64,000 nt of DNA from Amorphophallus konjac (GCA_022559845.1 CM040126.1:144282064-144346063), one strand, 5' to 3'; counted from the stretch's first letter, positions 44,801-55,714 are shown. Program-made: numbers and translations. Notes: generated from the letters alone by a model not told the origin.

Positions 44801-45245
44801 CCTCCTGTGGTCTCAGGAGAAGGGAGATTTGTTCTCCGGTTTTGCTGGTGACTGGGAGTCATCAGTGGTTCCCTCTGGTGTTGAGGAAGAGAGGTCCGTG
44901 ACCTCTGGTTTGCAAGTGACTAGATGTCATTTGTGGTTCCCTCTGGGTTTCAGAGGAAGGGAGACTTGGGTCTCCAGTTGCAGGTAGTGGTTGCTACCTG
45001 TGGGTTCCCACCTGGTCTGGAGGAAGAGAGACTTCGTCTCTAGCTTGCTAGTGACTGTGTGTCACTAGTGGATACCCTCTGGTGTGGAGGAAGAGGGGAG
45101 GCTATTCCCTTGGTCAAGCTGTTAGGCAGCATTTGTTGGCAGACTGAGTCTGCGTTCTAGCTGTTGCTAGTGGAAGCCTCACTCCGGTTTGGAGTGAGGG
45201 GTGGACGTAGGTCTGTGGACCGAACCACCTAAAAAATCCCTTGTG
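44801..45245 (+). other. Hairpin chain in R/U5 of LTR B
   Basis: At least 14 short inverted repeats in a row, with sense-strand stems CTCCTG/CAGGAG, GGAGA/TCTCC, TGACT/AGTCA, AGAGGTC/GACCTCT, CCTCTG/CAGAGG, GGAGAC/GTCTCC, AGGTAG/CTACCT, AGAGAC/GTCTCT, CTAGTGAC/GTCACTAG, GCAGAC/GTCTGC and CCTCACTCC/GGAGTGAGG. Then comes box GGTGGACGTAG, stem GGTC/GACC and box CGAACCACCTAAAAAA. Confidence 0.8.
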
Positions 45246-45473
45246 CAGTGGTTTGTCTATTTGATTGATCCCGCTAGATGCATGCTAGGACCGTGATCTA
45301 ATTGGTTGTCCATGTCCTAGAGTTTGATTGGGTATGCATCTTTGATATTTGATCAATTGTCCGTTGAACTTGTGTTTATCATCTAATACAGTTTTTAAAT
45401 TGTTTATACTTCATTAAAAGATCCATTCACCCCCCTCTGGATATGTGTTTATCTATCGCACCAACCTATCAAT

Positions 45474-45488
45474 TGGTATCAGAGCGGG
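45474..45488 (+). other. Primer binding site, element B
   Basis: TGGTATCAGAGCGGG, two bases after the LTR; the first 12 bases match the initiator tRNA-Met complement. Confidence 0.93.
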
Positions 45489-45593
45489 TGGCTGCATAAA
45501 AGGTCCAGCGACCTGCAGATCCGATCTGCAGTCTTCGGTGCTATCTTACTTTTGTGCATCATTATTCCTGTTGCATTAATCTGATCTGTTTTC

Positions 45594-47997
45594 ATGGCTC
45601 ATCCACCGATTTTCAACGGTTCTAATTTTAATGTGTGGTTTGTCAGTCTGCGCAAATATGTTAAATCAGTTAATCCTGATCTGTGGAAGTTAATTTCACA
45701 CGGTCCTCACAGATTGCCAAAGAAAGAGTCCAAATGGATTGACAGTCACAGATCAAGGCATGAAGAGAATCAAAGAGATCTGAATTTAATGAAAGCAGCT
45801 ACTGACAAGGCCTTACACACTTGCTTCCATAATTGTAGGTCCGCTAAGGACATTCTGGATATGCTGAAGCTAGGTCAAAGGAGAAATGAGGACAGCTGCA
45901 TGATGGCTAATGGCAGAGATCAAGGCAGCAATCAGAATGAAGATGATGATGATGAAGAGGTAAATCCCTTCGAGAATTTTTCTTTAGATGATTGGGAGAA
46001 TGCATATGCTGAGTTGCTTGAATCTCATGAACATTTAAGAAAACAATGCAAGAACTTGAAAAAGAAAAGTGATCAGGGTAGTTCAAGTTCTCCATGTGAA
46101 AATTGTTCAAAGCTGAAACAATCTCATGATGCATATGTCTGATAATCAAAAGCTCCTGGAACAAATTAGATTGCTAAAAATGGAAAGTCAAGAACTTGCA
46201 AATGAGATATCTGAACTCAAAGAGAAACTCAGTTCAAATAATGATAATCCGACTCTTGTTAACTATCATGACCAGTATGAAAAATTGCTGAAAAATTTCG
46301 AAAGTGTGAACTCAGATTTAAACAAGCTGAAGTCTGAAAAAGATTCTCTCAGAAAATTCTCCAAAGAAAATGAAGAAAAATTAGAGAAACTTAAACGAGA
46401 GAATGATTTGCTAATTGAAAATTTTAATGCCATAAAATCTATAAATATGGAATTGCAGAAAGATCTTGAAAAATAGCAAAAAGAATTGAGAGAGTTTGAA
46501 GCTGGGAGAAAAAGCAAGGTTAACTCAGAAGATCAGACTCTTCTTGATGAGTTAATTCAAAATGATGCTCTGTCTAAGGAGAATGAAAAGTTGAAACAGC
46601 TGAACTCTGCTATGTCTGAAAGACTTGTAGCATTAGAAAGAGGAAAGTTTGTTCACATAGAAGAATCTGATAAACTGAGCAATCTGGAACATGAAGTTGA
46701 GAAATATAAAACTGCTAACAAGGTGCTAAGTGAATGTGTGAATTACAGTGAGCAAGAGATTGCCAGTTATGAGTTACAAATTACCTCTCTAGAATATGAA
46801 ATCCAAGACTTGAGGAACTCTTTGTCTAAGTTTGTGAGTGGGCAAGAAAACTTAGACAAACTACTAGGTGTAAAAGTCAATATCAGGAAGGAAGGGTTAG
46901 GCTACAACAATGTCAATAAAAAGGCTCTCAAAAATAAGCTAATGACATCGTTTGTCACTTCATCAAATGTAGCCACCACCTCAAAAGATAAACAGCCCAT
47001 TGTTCAGAAAATGCAGAAACAAACTGACATTCAGAAACGAAATGAAAAAGTGAAAAAATATGTTCATGTGAAGAATAAGCAAAGAAACACTCATGTTGAT
47101 GTTGTGCATGTGACACATGACTTAAACACATACACACATGCACACAAAAGGAAAATGTCATGCCACTATTGTCATAAACCTGGTCATCTGATGCATGAGT
47201 GCAGGCTGATGGAGAAAGATGATATGAGGGCCAGCATAATGAATGCTAGGAAATTTCATGATAAAAATTCTTCATCTCAGAAAAAGAAAATTGAATGTTT
47301 TCACTGTGATAAATTAGGACACACAATTACACAATGCTGGTTTGCAAGTGGTAAGAAAACATCTCATTCATATCATGCTAAATTCCCTGCAACCCAACAT
47401 GTTTTTAATAAGAACAAATTTGTTTCAATGAACCAGCATATCACTTGCAATAACTGCAACAAAACTGGTCACAAGGCCTCTGAATGCTGGTCAGGCTAGT
47501 TCAGAAGAAATCCTCTCAAATGCTCTCATTGTAGAAAGCATGGCCATACAGTCAAGGACTGTTGGTATATCCAGGGTAGGAATGTGAATTTTAAACATGC
47601 TAAAATCCCTACAAAAAGACATGCTTTTTATGAGAATTTTAACATAATGAATTCTTCTCTATATTTTGAATGTGGAAAGCCAGGTCACAGGGCTGCAACT
47701 TGTTGGCTGGCAAGATATCAAAGCCAAACTGGTTTTGGTAAACAGAATTTTAATTCTGTTAACAAAAATTTTCATGCATATGCCCATAGAATTCATGCTA
47801 ATAAGAATGTGCATAAATCAAATCTGAAATCTGCTACATCCTGCTATTACTGTGGTCAAATAGGTCATTCAATGAATAATTGCTACTTGATGAGATCTGA
47901 TGACCTCCATGCTAAAAAATTGTTTAGAACACCTGCCAAAGGTGTCACTGTTAATTCAGGACCCAAAATCTCTTGGGTACCTGCCCATGCAAAATAG
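45594..47997 (+). pseudogene. Gag of element B: N-terminal Gag segment, coiled coil, six zinc knuckles
   Basis: Start ATG 45594 (M-A-H-P-P-I-F-N-G-S-N-F). The N-terminal ~85 residues resemble copia Gag. The chain then passes from I-L-D-M-L-K to N-E-D-S-C, lacking most of the UBN2 core and first knuckle seen in A. One frameshift near 46140 and TAG stops at 46474 and 47497 interrupt it. A ~300-residue coiled coil follows. Knuckles: C-H-Y-C (47161), C-F-H-C (~47299), C-N-N-C (~47449), C-S-H-C (~47521), a degenerate Y-F-E-C (~47667) and C-Y-Y-C (~47842), each with G-H and final C. It ends G-P-K-I-S-W-V-P. A multivalent RNA-binding protein is the plausible ancestral product. Confidence 0.82.
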
Positions 47998-48337
47998 TGT
48001 GCTAACTTGCAGGTGTGCCTTGGAAGGTGAGGAATAAAGGGGGTCAATAAACCAAGGCACTCAAAAATTGGAACCCCAGATTGCACTGAACAGGTTAGTT
48101 CTGAAAACTCTGCTTAAGTCCTGTCTTCTAAATTTGTATGCTCTAGATACTTGCATGTCATGATAATTTCGTTTGTTGAATGGATTACATATTCACTCAT
48201 GATGCATAATTTGTCAAAACTCTCTGCATTCTGTCAATACACTTGTTGCATTTAAAATCTTCAAACACTGCATGTATTCAGGGGGAGTTTGTTGAGTCTT
48301 TGCATGTCTTTGCATACATGTAGTTAATTGCATTGTA
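47998..48337 (+). other. Post-gag noncoding region of B up to the LINE
   Basis: Straight after the gag stop the frame still encodes L-Q-V-C-L, the residues that in A lead into the protease; then comes a stop and the conserved hairpin. No pol sequence. Confidence 0.65.
48015..48060 (+). other. Post-gag hairpin of element B with AATAAAGGGGG loop
   Basis: Arms GTGCCTTGG (48015-48023) and CCAAGGCAC (48052-48060). The loop carries GAATAAAGGGGGT. Conserved in C and D. Confidence 0.75.
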
Positions 48338-51300
48338 TTTTTTTTTTATCAACACCAACCAAACAAGGTAAGCATAGGTCGAGTGCACCCCCCTCAATGA
48401 GGGAGAATGTTCCCACTCCTCCTAGCATCCCCTGTGGTCATATTTTTTATTGGTATGAAGAGTTTATATACAATTCAGGGGGGGCAATACCCCAAAGAAA
48501 CTGAAATCTGAAGCCCAATAAAAGTGGGCTTAGAAAGAGAAAGAAGAAAACTGTGGTCTATACAAGCCTTCTGCAAAAGTTGGGAACTCCTTGTATATCG
48601 GCAATAGCGAATCTTCTAATCATGAGAGGCAAGTCTCTCATTAACTGAAATTCTGAATTTCCTTCACTTTGGATTGCATAATTCGCAAGAGCATCGGCCA
48701 CTTGGTTTCCCTCTCGGAAAGAGTGAATCAGGGGGCATTGAAGTGAAGCAAACAAATAAGTCAATTCCTCCCACCAAGGAACTAAAGACCATGGCGGATC
48801 CTTCTTCTTGTTCAGTAGCTCAACTAAGATTAAAGAATCTGAGATAATAACAGAGGTTGGGATGTGATGGAAAAGTGCCAGACGAATACCATCTAAAAGA
48901 GCCCGCCCCTCAGCCACCATGTTAGATCCATGACCATAGAAGTAAGAAAATCCCAACTTAAGACAGCCATTGCAATCTCTGAAGCATCCCCCACCACCAG
49001 AAAGACCCGGGTTGCCTTCACTAGCTCCATCAATATGCAAGGAGAAGTTAATAGATGGAGCCTTCCAAAGAATAATTATGTAAGAAGCTTGGAGACCTTT
49101 GACTGTAATTCCAAAAGAGAGCAGTTTGGATATGTAACTGCGGCTAATCACTCGTTTGAATGTAATCTGATTTATAACAATCTTCATGTCAGCTAGAATC
49201 TGCTCAAAAATATAAACAGGCTTGAGTTTCTTCCCTTCAAATTTTACAAGACATCTAGATTTCCAGATTTCCCAAGAGACCATAATGATTATCAACAGGG
49301 AGATAAAGCCCTCCGCTTTACTCATTGAAGCCTCTTTAGCAGTTTGGTGAATCCTCTCCACAATGCTTGAAGACTGCAAACAAGAATTAGATAGCAGAGG
49401 AGCAAAAAAATTCCACAAGGGCCTGGCAATTTCACTATCAATAAAAAGGTGGTCTTCATCCTCGCTAAAAGATGAACTACAGCAAACACATTTGGAGGCA
49501 AAGTGGATGCCACTCATTTGAATCCTACTGTCCACAGGAACAGCCTGATTTAGCAGCTTCCAGCAAAAAAGAGAGTCTCGGGGAGGAAATTTCTAAAACC
49601 AGATTTTACTAAAAGGAACACCTTGGTTATTAGACTGATTCATAATGAATCTGTAGGCAGACTTGGTACTGAAATTACCAGAGTTAGTAAGAGACCAAAC
49701 TGCCTTGTCCTGCCCAAAACGAGTACAGAATGATAATAACTCAGCTTTAAAAGCCTGCAATTCCAAATTTTACCATACATGATGCTGCGGGTCTGCCAAA
49801 ACTTCTTGCACAGAGAAATTTTTCAATCCTCGCTGAGTAGTAAAAACTGCAGATAGAGGTTGGTTTCTATACCAGATATCTTTAAGAAAATTTGTAGATG
49901 CTCCATCAAAAACAACTGATCTAGAATTTGTGAGGACAATAGATCGGGCTCTTTCAAAGTCCTTAGTTTTGATGCCAGCCGGGAAGGGAGTGTTGCAATC
50001 AGATAGATGAAGCCCTTGATAATATTTACTTCTAGTGAACTTAGCCCAAAGGGAGTCACTATGAGTGGATAACCATAAAAGCTTAACATAAAAGCATAAT
50101 TGAGTATCAAAGAAACTGCGCAGACCCAAGCCACCTGCCTCAATAGACCGACACATCTTTTCCCATGAAACCCAATGCTTTCTGTGAACATTTTCAAACC
50201 CTTGCCAGAAAAAGTTGGAGCAAATGGTTCCAATTTGCTTTAGAATTATATAAGGAATGGAGGCAGCACTAGAGCAGTAAACTGGAATTGAGGTGAGGAC
50301 AGACCGAAGGAGGGTTAACCTCCCAGCCTGAGATAAAACCTTGCTCTGCCAACCAGCAAGCTTTGCATTGATCTTATCAAGCAGATATTTAAAATGAGGT
50401 GTTTTGAGTCTACCTTTAAATAGAGGAATACCCAAGTAAGTAATGCTGCCACTTTTATGTTGATAACCTGTAATCTCTGCAATTCTATCAACAGAGGAGC
50501 GGGGCATTTTCTTAGCTGTCAAAAAATAGCTTTTTTGTGCATTTATTTTCTGGCCAGAAGACATCTCATACTATCTCAGAAAATTTAGCAAGCATCTGAC
50601 TGATCTTCTACACCCATTCATGAAGATAATAGAGTCATCGGCAAAAAGAATATGAGATATATATTGGATGCCACGAGGTAAATGATATGGTTTGCAGAGG
50701 CCACTAGAAAATAAAGATTTGATCCCTCTACTAAGAACCTCCTCTGCTATAATAAACAAAGCAGGGGCCAGGGGATCCCCCTGTCGGATACCCCTTGTTG
50801 ATTTAAAATAGCCCCGAATTTGGCCATTAAATGCAATGGAAAACCAGCAGTTAACTAGCAATTGGGCGATAAGAGAGTTGAACCTGTTTGAAAAACCAAA
50901 GCATTTAAGAACCTTTAGAAGGAAATCCCATTCTACTCGGTCATAAGCTTTGGCCATGTCCAGTTTAATAAGGATATTGTGACCTCGAACAGGTTTATCA
51001 ATTTCCATAAGCAGCTCTTTAGCCAATAAGAAGTTATCAGAAATCTGTCTTCCTTTAACAAATCCACTCTGTTCACTGGATATAATCATAGGAAGAACCA
51101 ATCTAAGGCGGTCACTTAATATTTTGGACACAATTTTGCAGACAAAGTTGCAGAGGCTAACCGGCCGAAACTCTGCAAAAGTGGTAGGGTTACTCACCTT
51201 TGGAATTAAACACAGAATAGTGGATGTCACTCCTTGAGGAAGGTCCATCCCTTGAAAGAAACTTTTGATAGCATTAATAACATCCTCCCCTACAATGCCC

Positions 51301-51788
51301 CAGCAGTGAGTGAAAAATCCCCCAGTGAAGCCATCCGGGCCCGGTGAACTATTTTCAGACATGGAGAATACAGCAGACTTCACTTCTTCAGCCATAGGAA
51401 TAGCAGTTAACATAGCATTAACATCATCGAAAATTAGAGAGGGAATAACAGATAGAAGAGTGTCATCAACTAAGTGATCTTCAGAGGTTAAAATACCTTT
51501 GAAAAAATTAATTGCTTCATCAGACAAAGCCTCCTGATCCTCTACCCACATATCATTCACCTTGAGCTTATGAATGTGGTTTCGCTGCCTCTTGAGTTTA
51601 GTAAGTTGGTGGAAAAAGCTGTATTTCTGTCCCCACATGACAGCCACTGAGCTCTTGATTTTTGGAACCAGAAAGTTTCTTCCCTAGCTAGAATAAGCCG
51701 CATATTAGCATTGGCCTTCTGAAAAGCTATACGATTGTCCACTGTGGGGTTTTCGTCAAATTTGATGAAACTTTCTGGTTCCAAAAAT
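48338..51788 (-). mobile_element. 5'-truncated L1-type LINE inside element B
   Basis: Minus-strand non-LTR retrotransposon ending in a poly(A) tail (ten T on the plus strand, 48338-48347). It holds most of ORF2 but no endonuclease, so it is 5'-truncated as usual for LINEs. The 5' end carries a 22-bp inverted copy of its own sequence. No clean target duplication was found. Confidence 0.9.
48558..51766 (-). pseudogene. LINE ORF2: reverse transcriptase, zinc-binding region, RNase H
   Basis: From 51647 to 48558 one frame with few stops (near 50568, 49767 and 49585); a frameshift near 51620 separates the N-terminal piece. RT motifs in order: W-F-Q-K-S-R-x-Q-W-L-x-x-G-D-R-N-T, F-R-P-V-S-L-C-N, E-Q-S-G-F-V-K-G-R, D-M-A-K-A-Y-D-R-V-E-W, G-I-R-Q-G-D-P-L-A-P and F-A-D-D-S catalytic box near 50640. 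Then comes a zf-RVT-like region (C-V-C-C...H-L-F) near 49480 and a C-terminal RNase H with H-I-D-G-A-S, A-E-G-R-A-L, S-D-S and A-D-A-L-A (49030-48660). It would copy its RNA at the nick by target-primed synthesis. This copy is dead. Confidence 0.92.
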
Positions 51789-52697
51789 TTGATTGAATGC
51801 ATATTGTCAGGGGGAGTCAATGCATTGCATGCAGGTTGCCAAATGCATACACTTGTCAGAATTCATTGCATATTAAACCTTGAAGATCCTGAAACATGCC
51901 TGACCTCCTGTTACCTTGCATGACATACATATTGAAAAATAAAAAAAGGGGGGGTTGCATGCATGTACTCAGGGGGAGCATCCATAGGCTTATCTGTTTT
52001 CCATTGGACACTGTCTCTCCCTCTGGTCAGTCTCTCAGTCAAGTTTGCAATGAGGACTTCAAATTGATGTCTCCATGCTGTTTCTTTTATCTTGTCAAAA
52101 GAAAAAAAAAATCTTCTGAAATTTCCTCCTGCCTTATCTATCAAGCTGATCTGTCTATTCCCAGACACAGCTATGATGCTCTCAGGTCAATAATCAACTG
52201 AGAAGATTTCAATCCGCATATCATGATCATAAATCCGAATTTGTTATCAATAAGGAATCTCGCATTATGTGGAATTATGAACATCTAAAAGGCTTAAGTT
52301 TGTTTAGATTTAATGCATTTCGCAAGTTTGAAGATGAACTTCTTGAAAATATCTGAATCAGACTTAATAAACTTTAACCATGCACTTCATGTCATGCTTT
52401 GAAAGACCTTCTAATATCTATCATATTGAGATCATGACCTACTTAGTTGAAATGCATGGAATCTGTATTGCTTTTAAACAAATCTTTCTTCAATATCTTG
52501 GGTAACTTTTTAAGTGAAAACTTGTGTTAAATGAATGGCAGAGCAATGGTCAAATGCGCTGAGAAACTAGGATCCTTGTCAAAGATAATGGACCCTAAGT
52601 CATGAGGCTTCTTGACTAACTCTGTTCAGAACTTTAAAAAAAATTGAAAAAAAATGATATCATGTCTGAAACAGAATGGGAGTTTCTGCTAAGTAAG

Positions 52698-52735
52698 CTA
52701 GGGGTACTGGCGTCTAACCAGCGTCTACCTTTACG
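52698..52735 (+). other. Conserved noncoding element 3 (copy in B)
   Basis: GGGGTACTGGCGTCTAACC and following bases match, on the opposite strand, both copies in C (59005, 59113) and that in D (22410). Confidence 0.6.
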
Positions 52736-53649
52736 ACAAAAGGCATGAACCATCCCTGACTGTTCTCTAAATGAAGAGAAATAAAAAAAAATTTCAGCTA
52801 AACCCATTAAGTGTTAATCTCTGAAATGACCATTTGTTTAACCTCAATACTGATGTATGCTTTCTCCTAAAAGAAGTCATTGAAATCTTTTGAATAAGAT
52901 GATGGGAGGTTAATTGAAGTAGTGTTATGTATGCTTGGTTCACTATTATTAAAATCTGAATTAAGATGTGAGTATAGTTTTTATTGAAAGACTACGTTTG
53001 CATCACATTTAAACCAAGCTTGACTTGTTAGTTTCATTCATAAGTCTTCATAATGGAAGTCTCTAAAACTGTTACATCTTCAGACTTATGAGATTGATAT
53101 CCTATTGAAATTATTCTCTCACTCCTTTGGAAATTCATCTATCTGAGTGGTATCTAGTCATGTATTCCTAACACATCATTTGTTTCATCTATAGTGGTAT
53201 CACTTGATCTCTGAATCTGAGTGTCTCTCTGGTTCTTCAGTTCACCATTTTCCCATGATATTTCTTCTGTCCATTGTTTAAGGGGGAGAACTCTGAGTTG
53301 TTTCACTCTTTGAGAGGGAGTCTTTTACTTGCACTTATATTGTCTCAGGGGTGTACGAGTGCTGTTCAAGTGGTTTCAGTGGTATCAATAAGGGGAGTTT
53401 CATATGACTGTAACTCAGCATTGCATAATAGCTCCTATATCTTCTCCTTCAACAGTCAATGATCATTCCATTCTTTTTGATGTTGTCAAAGGGGGAGAAA
53501 CTTTTGTGAGTCATCACTTATCTGCATGGTGCATTACATGCTCATTTCTAAAACAGCTATTCTATTGTGAATGTTCATGAACTGTCATATGGTATTTCAT
53601 AATCATCATGATGAATCTATTGCAATGACTCATAATATTGCCATCATCA

Positions 53650-53662
53650 AAAATGGGGAGAT
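53650..53662 (+). other. Polypurine tract of element B
   Basis: AAAATGGGGAGAT directly before the LTR start TGTTGTG. Confidence 0.8.
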
Positions 53663-55714
53663 TGTTGTGTCCCCTGTGGTTCTGGGGTTTTGATGATGAC
53701 AAATATTATGGCTCATTATGTTTAAATGTACATCCTTGATGATATAATCCTGATGTACTATGAGAAACTGTCAGAACATGTTTAAGGATGACTCACAGGT
53801 CATGAAGTCAACCCAAGTCAAAGTCAAATCTCTGACAAGTAAGGTCAATGCACAGTCAGATCAGGTAATGTTCTGCCTAATCTCAGTTCTGTGCATATGT
53901 TAATCTTTATACAGAAATGTTGGTGCATGTGTTAAGTCCATGCACATGGAAGGTCAATGCTAGTCTTCATATGTGCATCATTTTATAAGTCTATACATTC
54001 TCTCGCATGCAGGCATTCGAAGTTTACACATTGCCTAGACTACACACGTTCTTATGTCTGTACATTGTTCTCAAGTGCATTCAACTGTCTCATGCATATA
54101 CATAATCTGTACACTCATTGCCAGCATGTCTGTACATCGCCTTGGTGTAGGCATGGCAAAGTCTATACGTTGCTGCATTACATGCACATGTAAAGTCTAT
54201 ACATTGGTAGCTGCATTGCACGCATGTCTTAAGTCTATACAGAGTTTGCCTAGACAGCACACATTCTCATGTCTGTACATTCTTCAAGGGCATAGTCCAT
54301 ACATTGTCATGTCTGCACGTTACAAAGTCTACACATTGTTGCAAGCTAAGTCTGAACACTCTTCGGTGAAGTCTGTACACACTTCAGATGGCAAGTATGT
54401 ACATCCATCTCACTTTTAAGTATGTACATCGTCAGTGCATGAGCGTCTCACTTACAAGTATGTACATCGCCAGTGCTATTCATGCAATGTCTCACTTAGC
54501 GTCTCATGATGTGTCCTAACACAACCAGCGTCTCATGTTGCGTCTCACTCGGCAAGTATGTACATTCGAGCGTCTCATGTTGCGTCTCACTTAACAAGTC
54601 TGTACATTCTTCAGTTGCATAACTCAAGTCTATACTTTGTCTGGTTGCACATGTATAGTCTATACATTGATGAGCTTCGCACACATTACTTGCTAAGTCT
54701 ATACATTGTCGCTATGTGTGTGCATCATTATAGCAAGTCTTCACATCGCTTATGTATTGCACACAAAGTGTGTACACTCGTTGGAGGCATGTCCAAGCAT
54801 TCATATTCAGAGTCCATACATTCCTATATGCATATGCATCCTTCAAGATAAAGTCTGCACAAACAAAGTCTATACATTGTCTCGCACACACACACATAAA
54901 GTCTGAACACTAAGTATGTACATCGATTAGTGGCTTGTTCATGCATCATCCTCAGAGTCTATACATCATGCACATCGCTTGCATAGCACAAACTAAGTCT
55001 ATAGATTGTGTTGCATCGCCCTATCTGCTGCTGCTATAAAAGGAAGGCTTCTTCCTCAGAAGAAGGCTGACGATGTTGATCGTGATCGAAATAGGAGAGC
55101 TAAAGCAGAGAGGTAGATAGCTGCAGAAGGAGGAAAAGAATAAGAAGAGAAAAGAAGAGACAGAGAGAGCCTGCGAACGAGAGAAAAAGAAAGAGAAGCT
55201 GAGAGCCAAAGTGAGAGAGAAGAAAAATCGTGAGAAGGAGAAAGAGTGTGCAGCCAGTCCATCCTGAAGATCTGATCATGGATTGACTCGTGGATCAAAT
55301 CCACAGTCATTGTGCTCTTCGGAGATATATTATTTTTGATTTTCTTGTTTTGTTTTTCGTTTGTTCCTTTCATACATTCAGTGGTTTCTGTTTCCCTTGT
55401 TTGGGATCGGGGCTCCTCCTGTGGTCTCAGGAGAAGGGAGATTTGTTCTCCGGTTTTACTGGTGACTGGGAGTCATCAGTGGTTCCCTCTGGTGTGGAGG
55501 AAGAGAGGTCCGTGACCTCTGGTTTGCAAGTGACTAGGTGTCATTTGTGGTTCCCTCTGGGTTTCAGAGGAAGGGAGAATTGGGTCTCCGGTTGCAGGTA
55601 GTGGTTGCTACCTGTGGGTTCCCTCCTGGTCTGGAGGAAGAGAGACTTCGTCTCTGGCATGCTAGTGACTGTGTGTCACTAGTGGATACCCTCTGGTGTG
55701 GAGGAAGAGGGGAG
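53663..55714 (+). repeat. 3' LTR of element B, truncated by element C
   Basis: Closely matches 42690-45099 but lacks the segment equivalent to 44045-44405. It ends at GGGAG where C is inserted; the remaining ~370 bp of the LTR should lie right of the window. Confidence 0.93.

Larger units (their letters stand above)
42690..45471 (+). repeat. 5' LTR of element B
   Basis: 2782 bp. Starts TTTTGTGTCCCC (the 3' copy has TGTTGTGTCCCC) and ends CCTATCA two bases before the PBS. U3 holds a long motif array, TATA is at 44421, and a hairpin-rich R/U5 follows. The 265-codon ORF at 43081-43878 is made of the repeat array. Confidence 0.95.
51789..53662 (+). other. Noncoding 3' region of element B
   Basis: About 1.9 kb, AT-rich, no domain-bearing ORF. 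It contains conserved element 3 (52698-52735) and scattered GGGGGAG-type purine blocks at 51809, 51970, 53280, 53391, 53490 and finally 53652. Confidence 0.6.
42690..55714 (+). mobile_element. Element B: pol-less Sirevirus-like copia element (carries a LINE; 3' LTR cut by C)
   Basis: Plus strand: 5' LTR (42690-45471), PBS, gag (45594-47997), post-gag hairpin, noncoding region containing a nested LINE (48338-51788), PPT cluster and 3' LTR (53663-55714, interrupted by C). The LTRs match closely apart from a 361-bp deletion in the 3' copy. No protease, integrase, RT or RNase H of copia type is found. The LTR family is B-specific but shares leader structure with A, C, D and E. Confidence 0.92.

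Noticed and set aside
48320..51810. Target site duplication for the LINE
   Set aside because: TTGCATTGTA left of the tail and TGCATATTGTC right of the 5' end are only loosely alike; not a defensible duplication.
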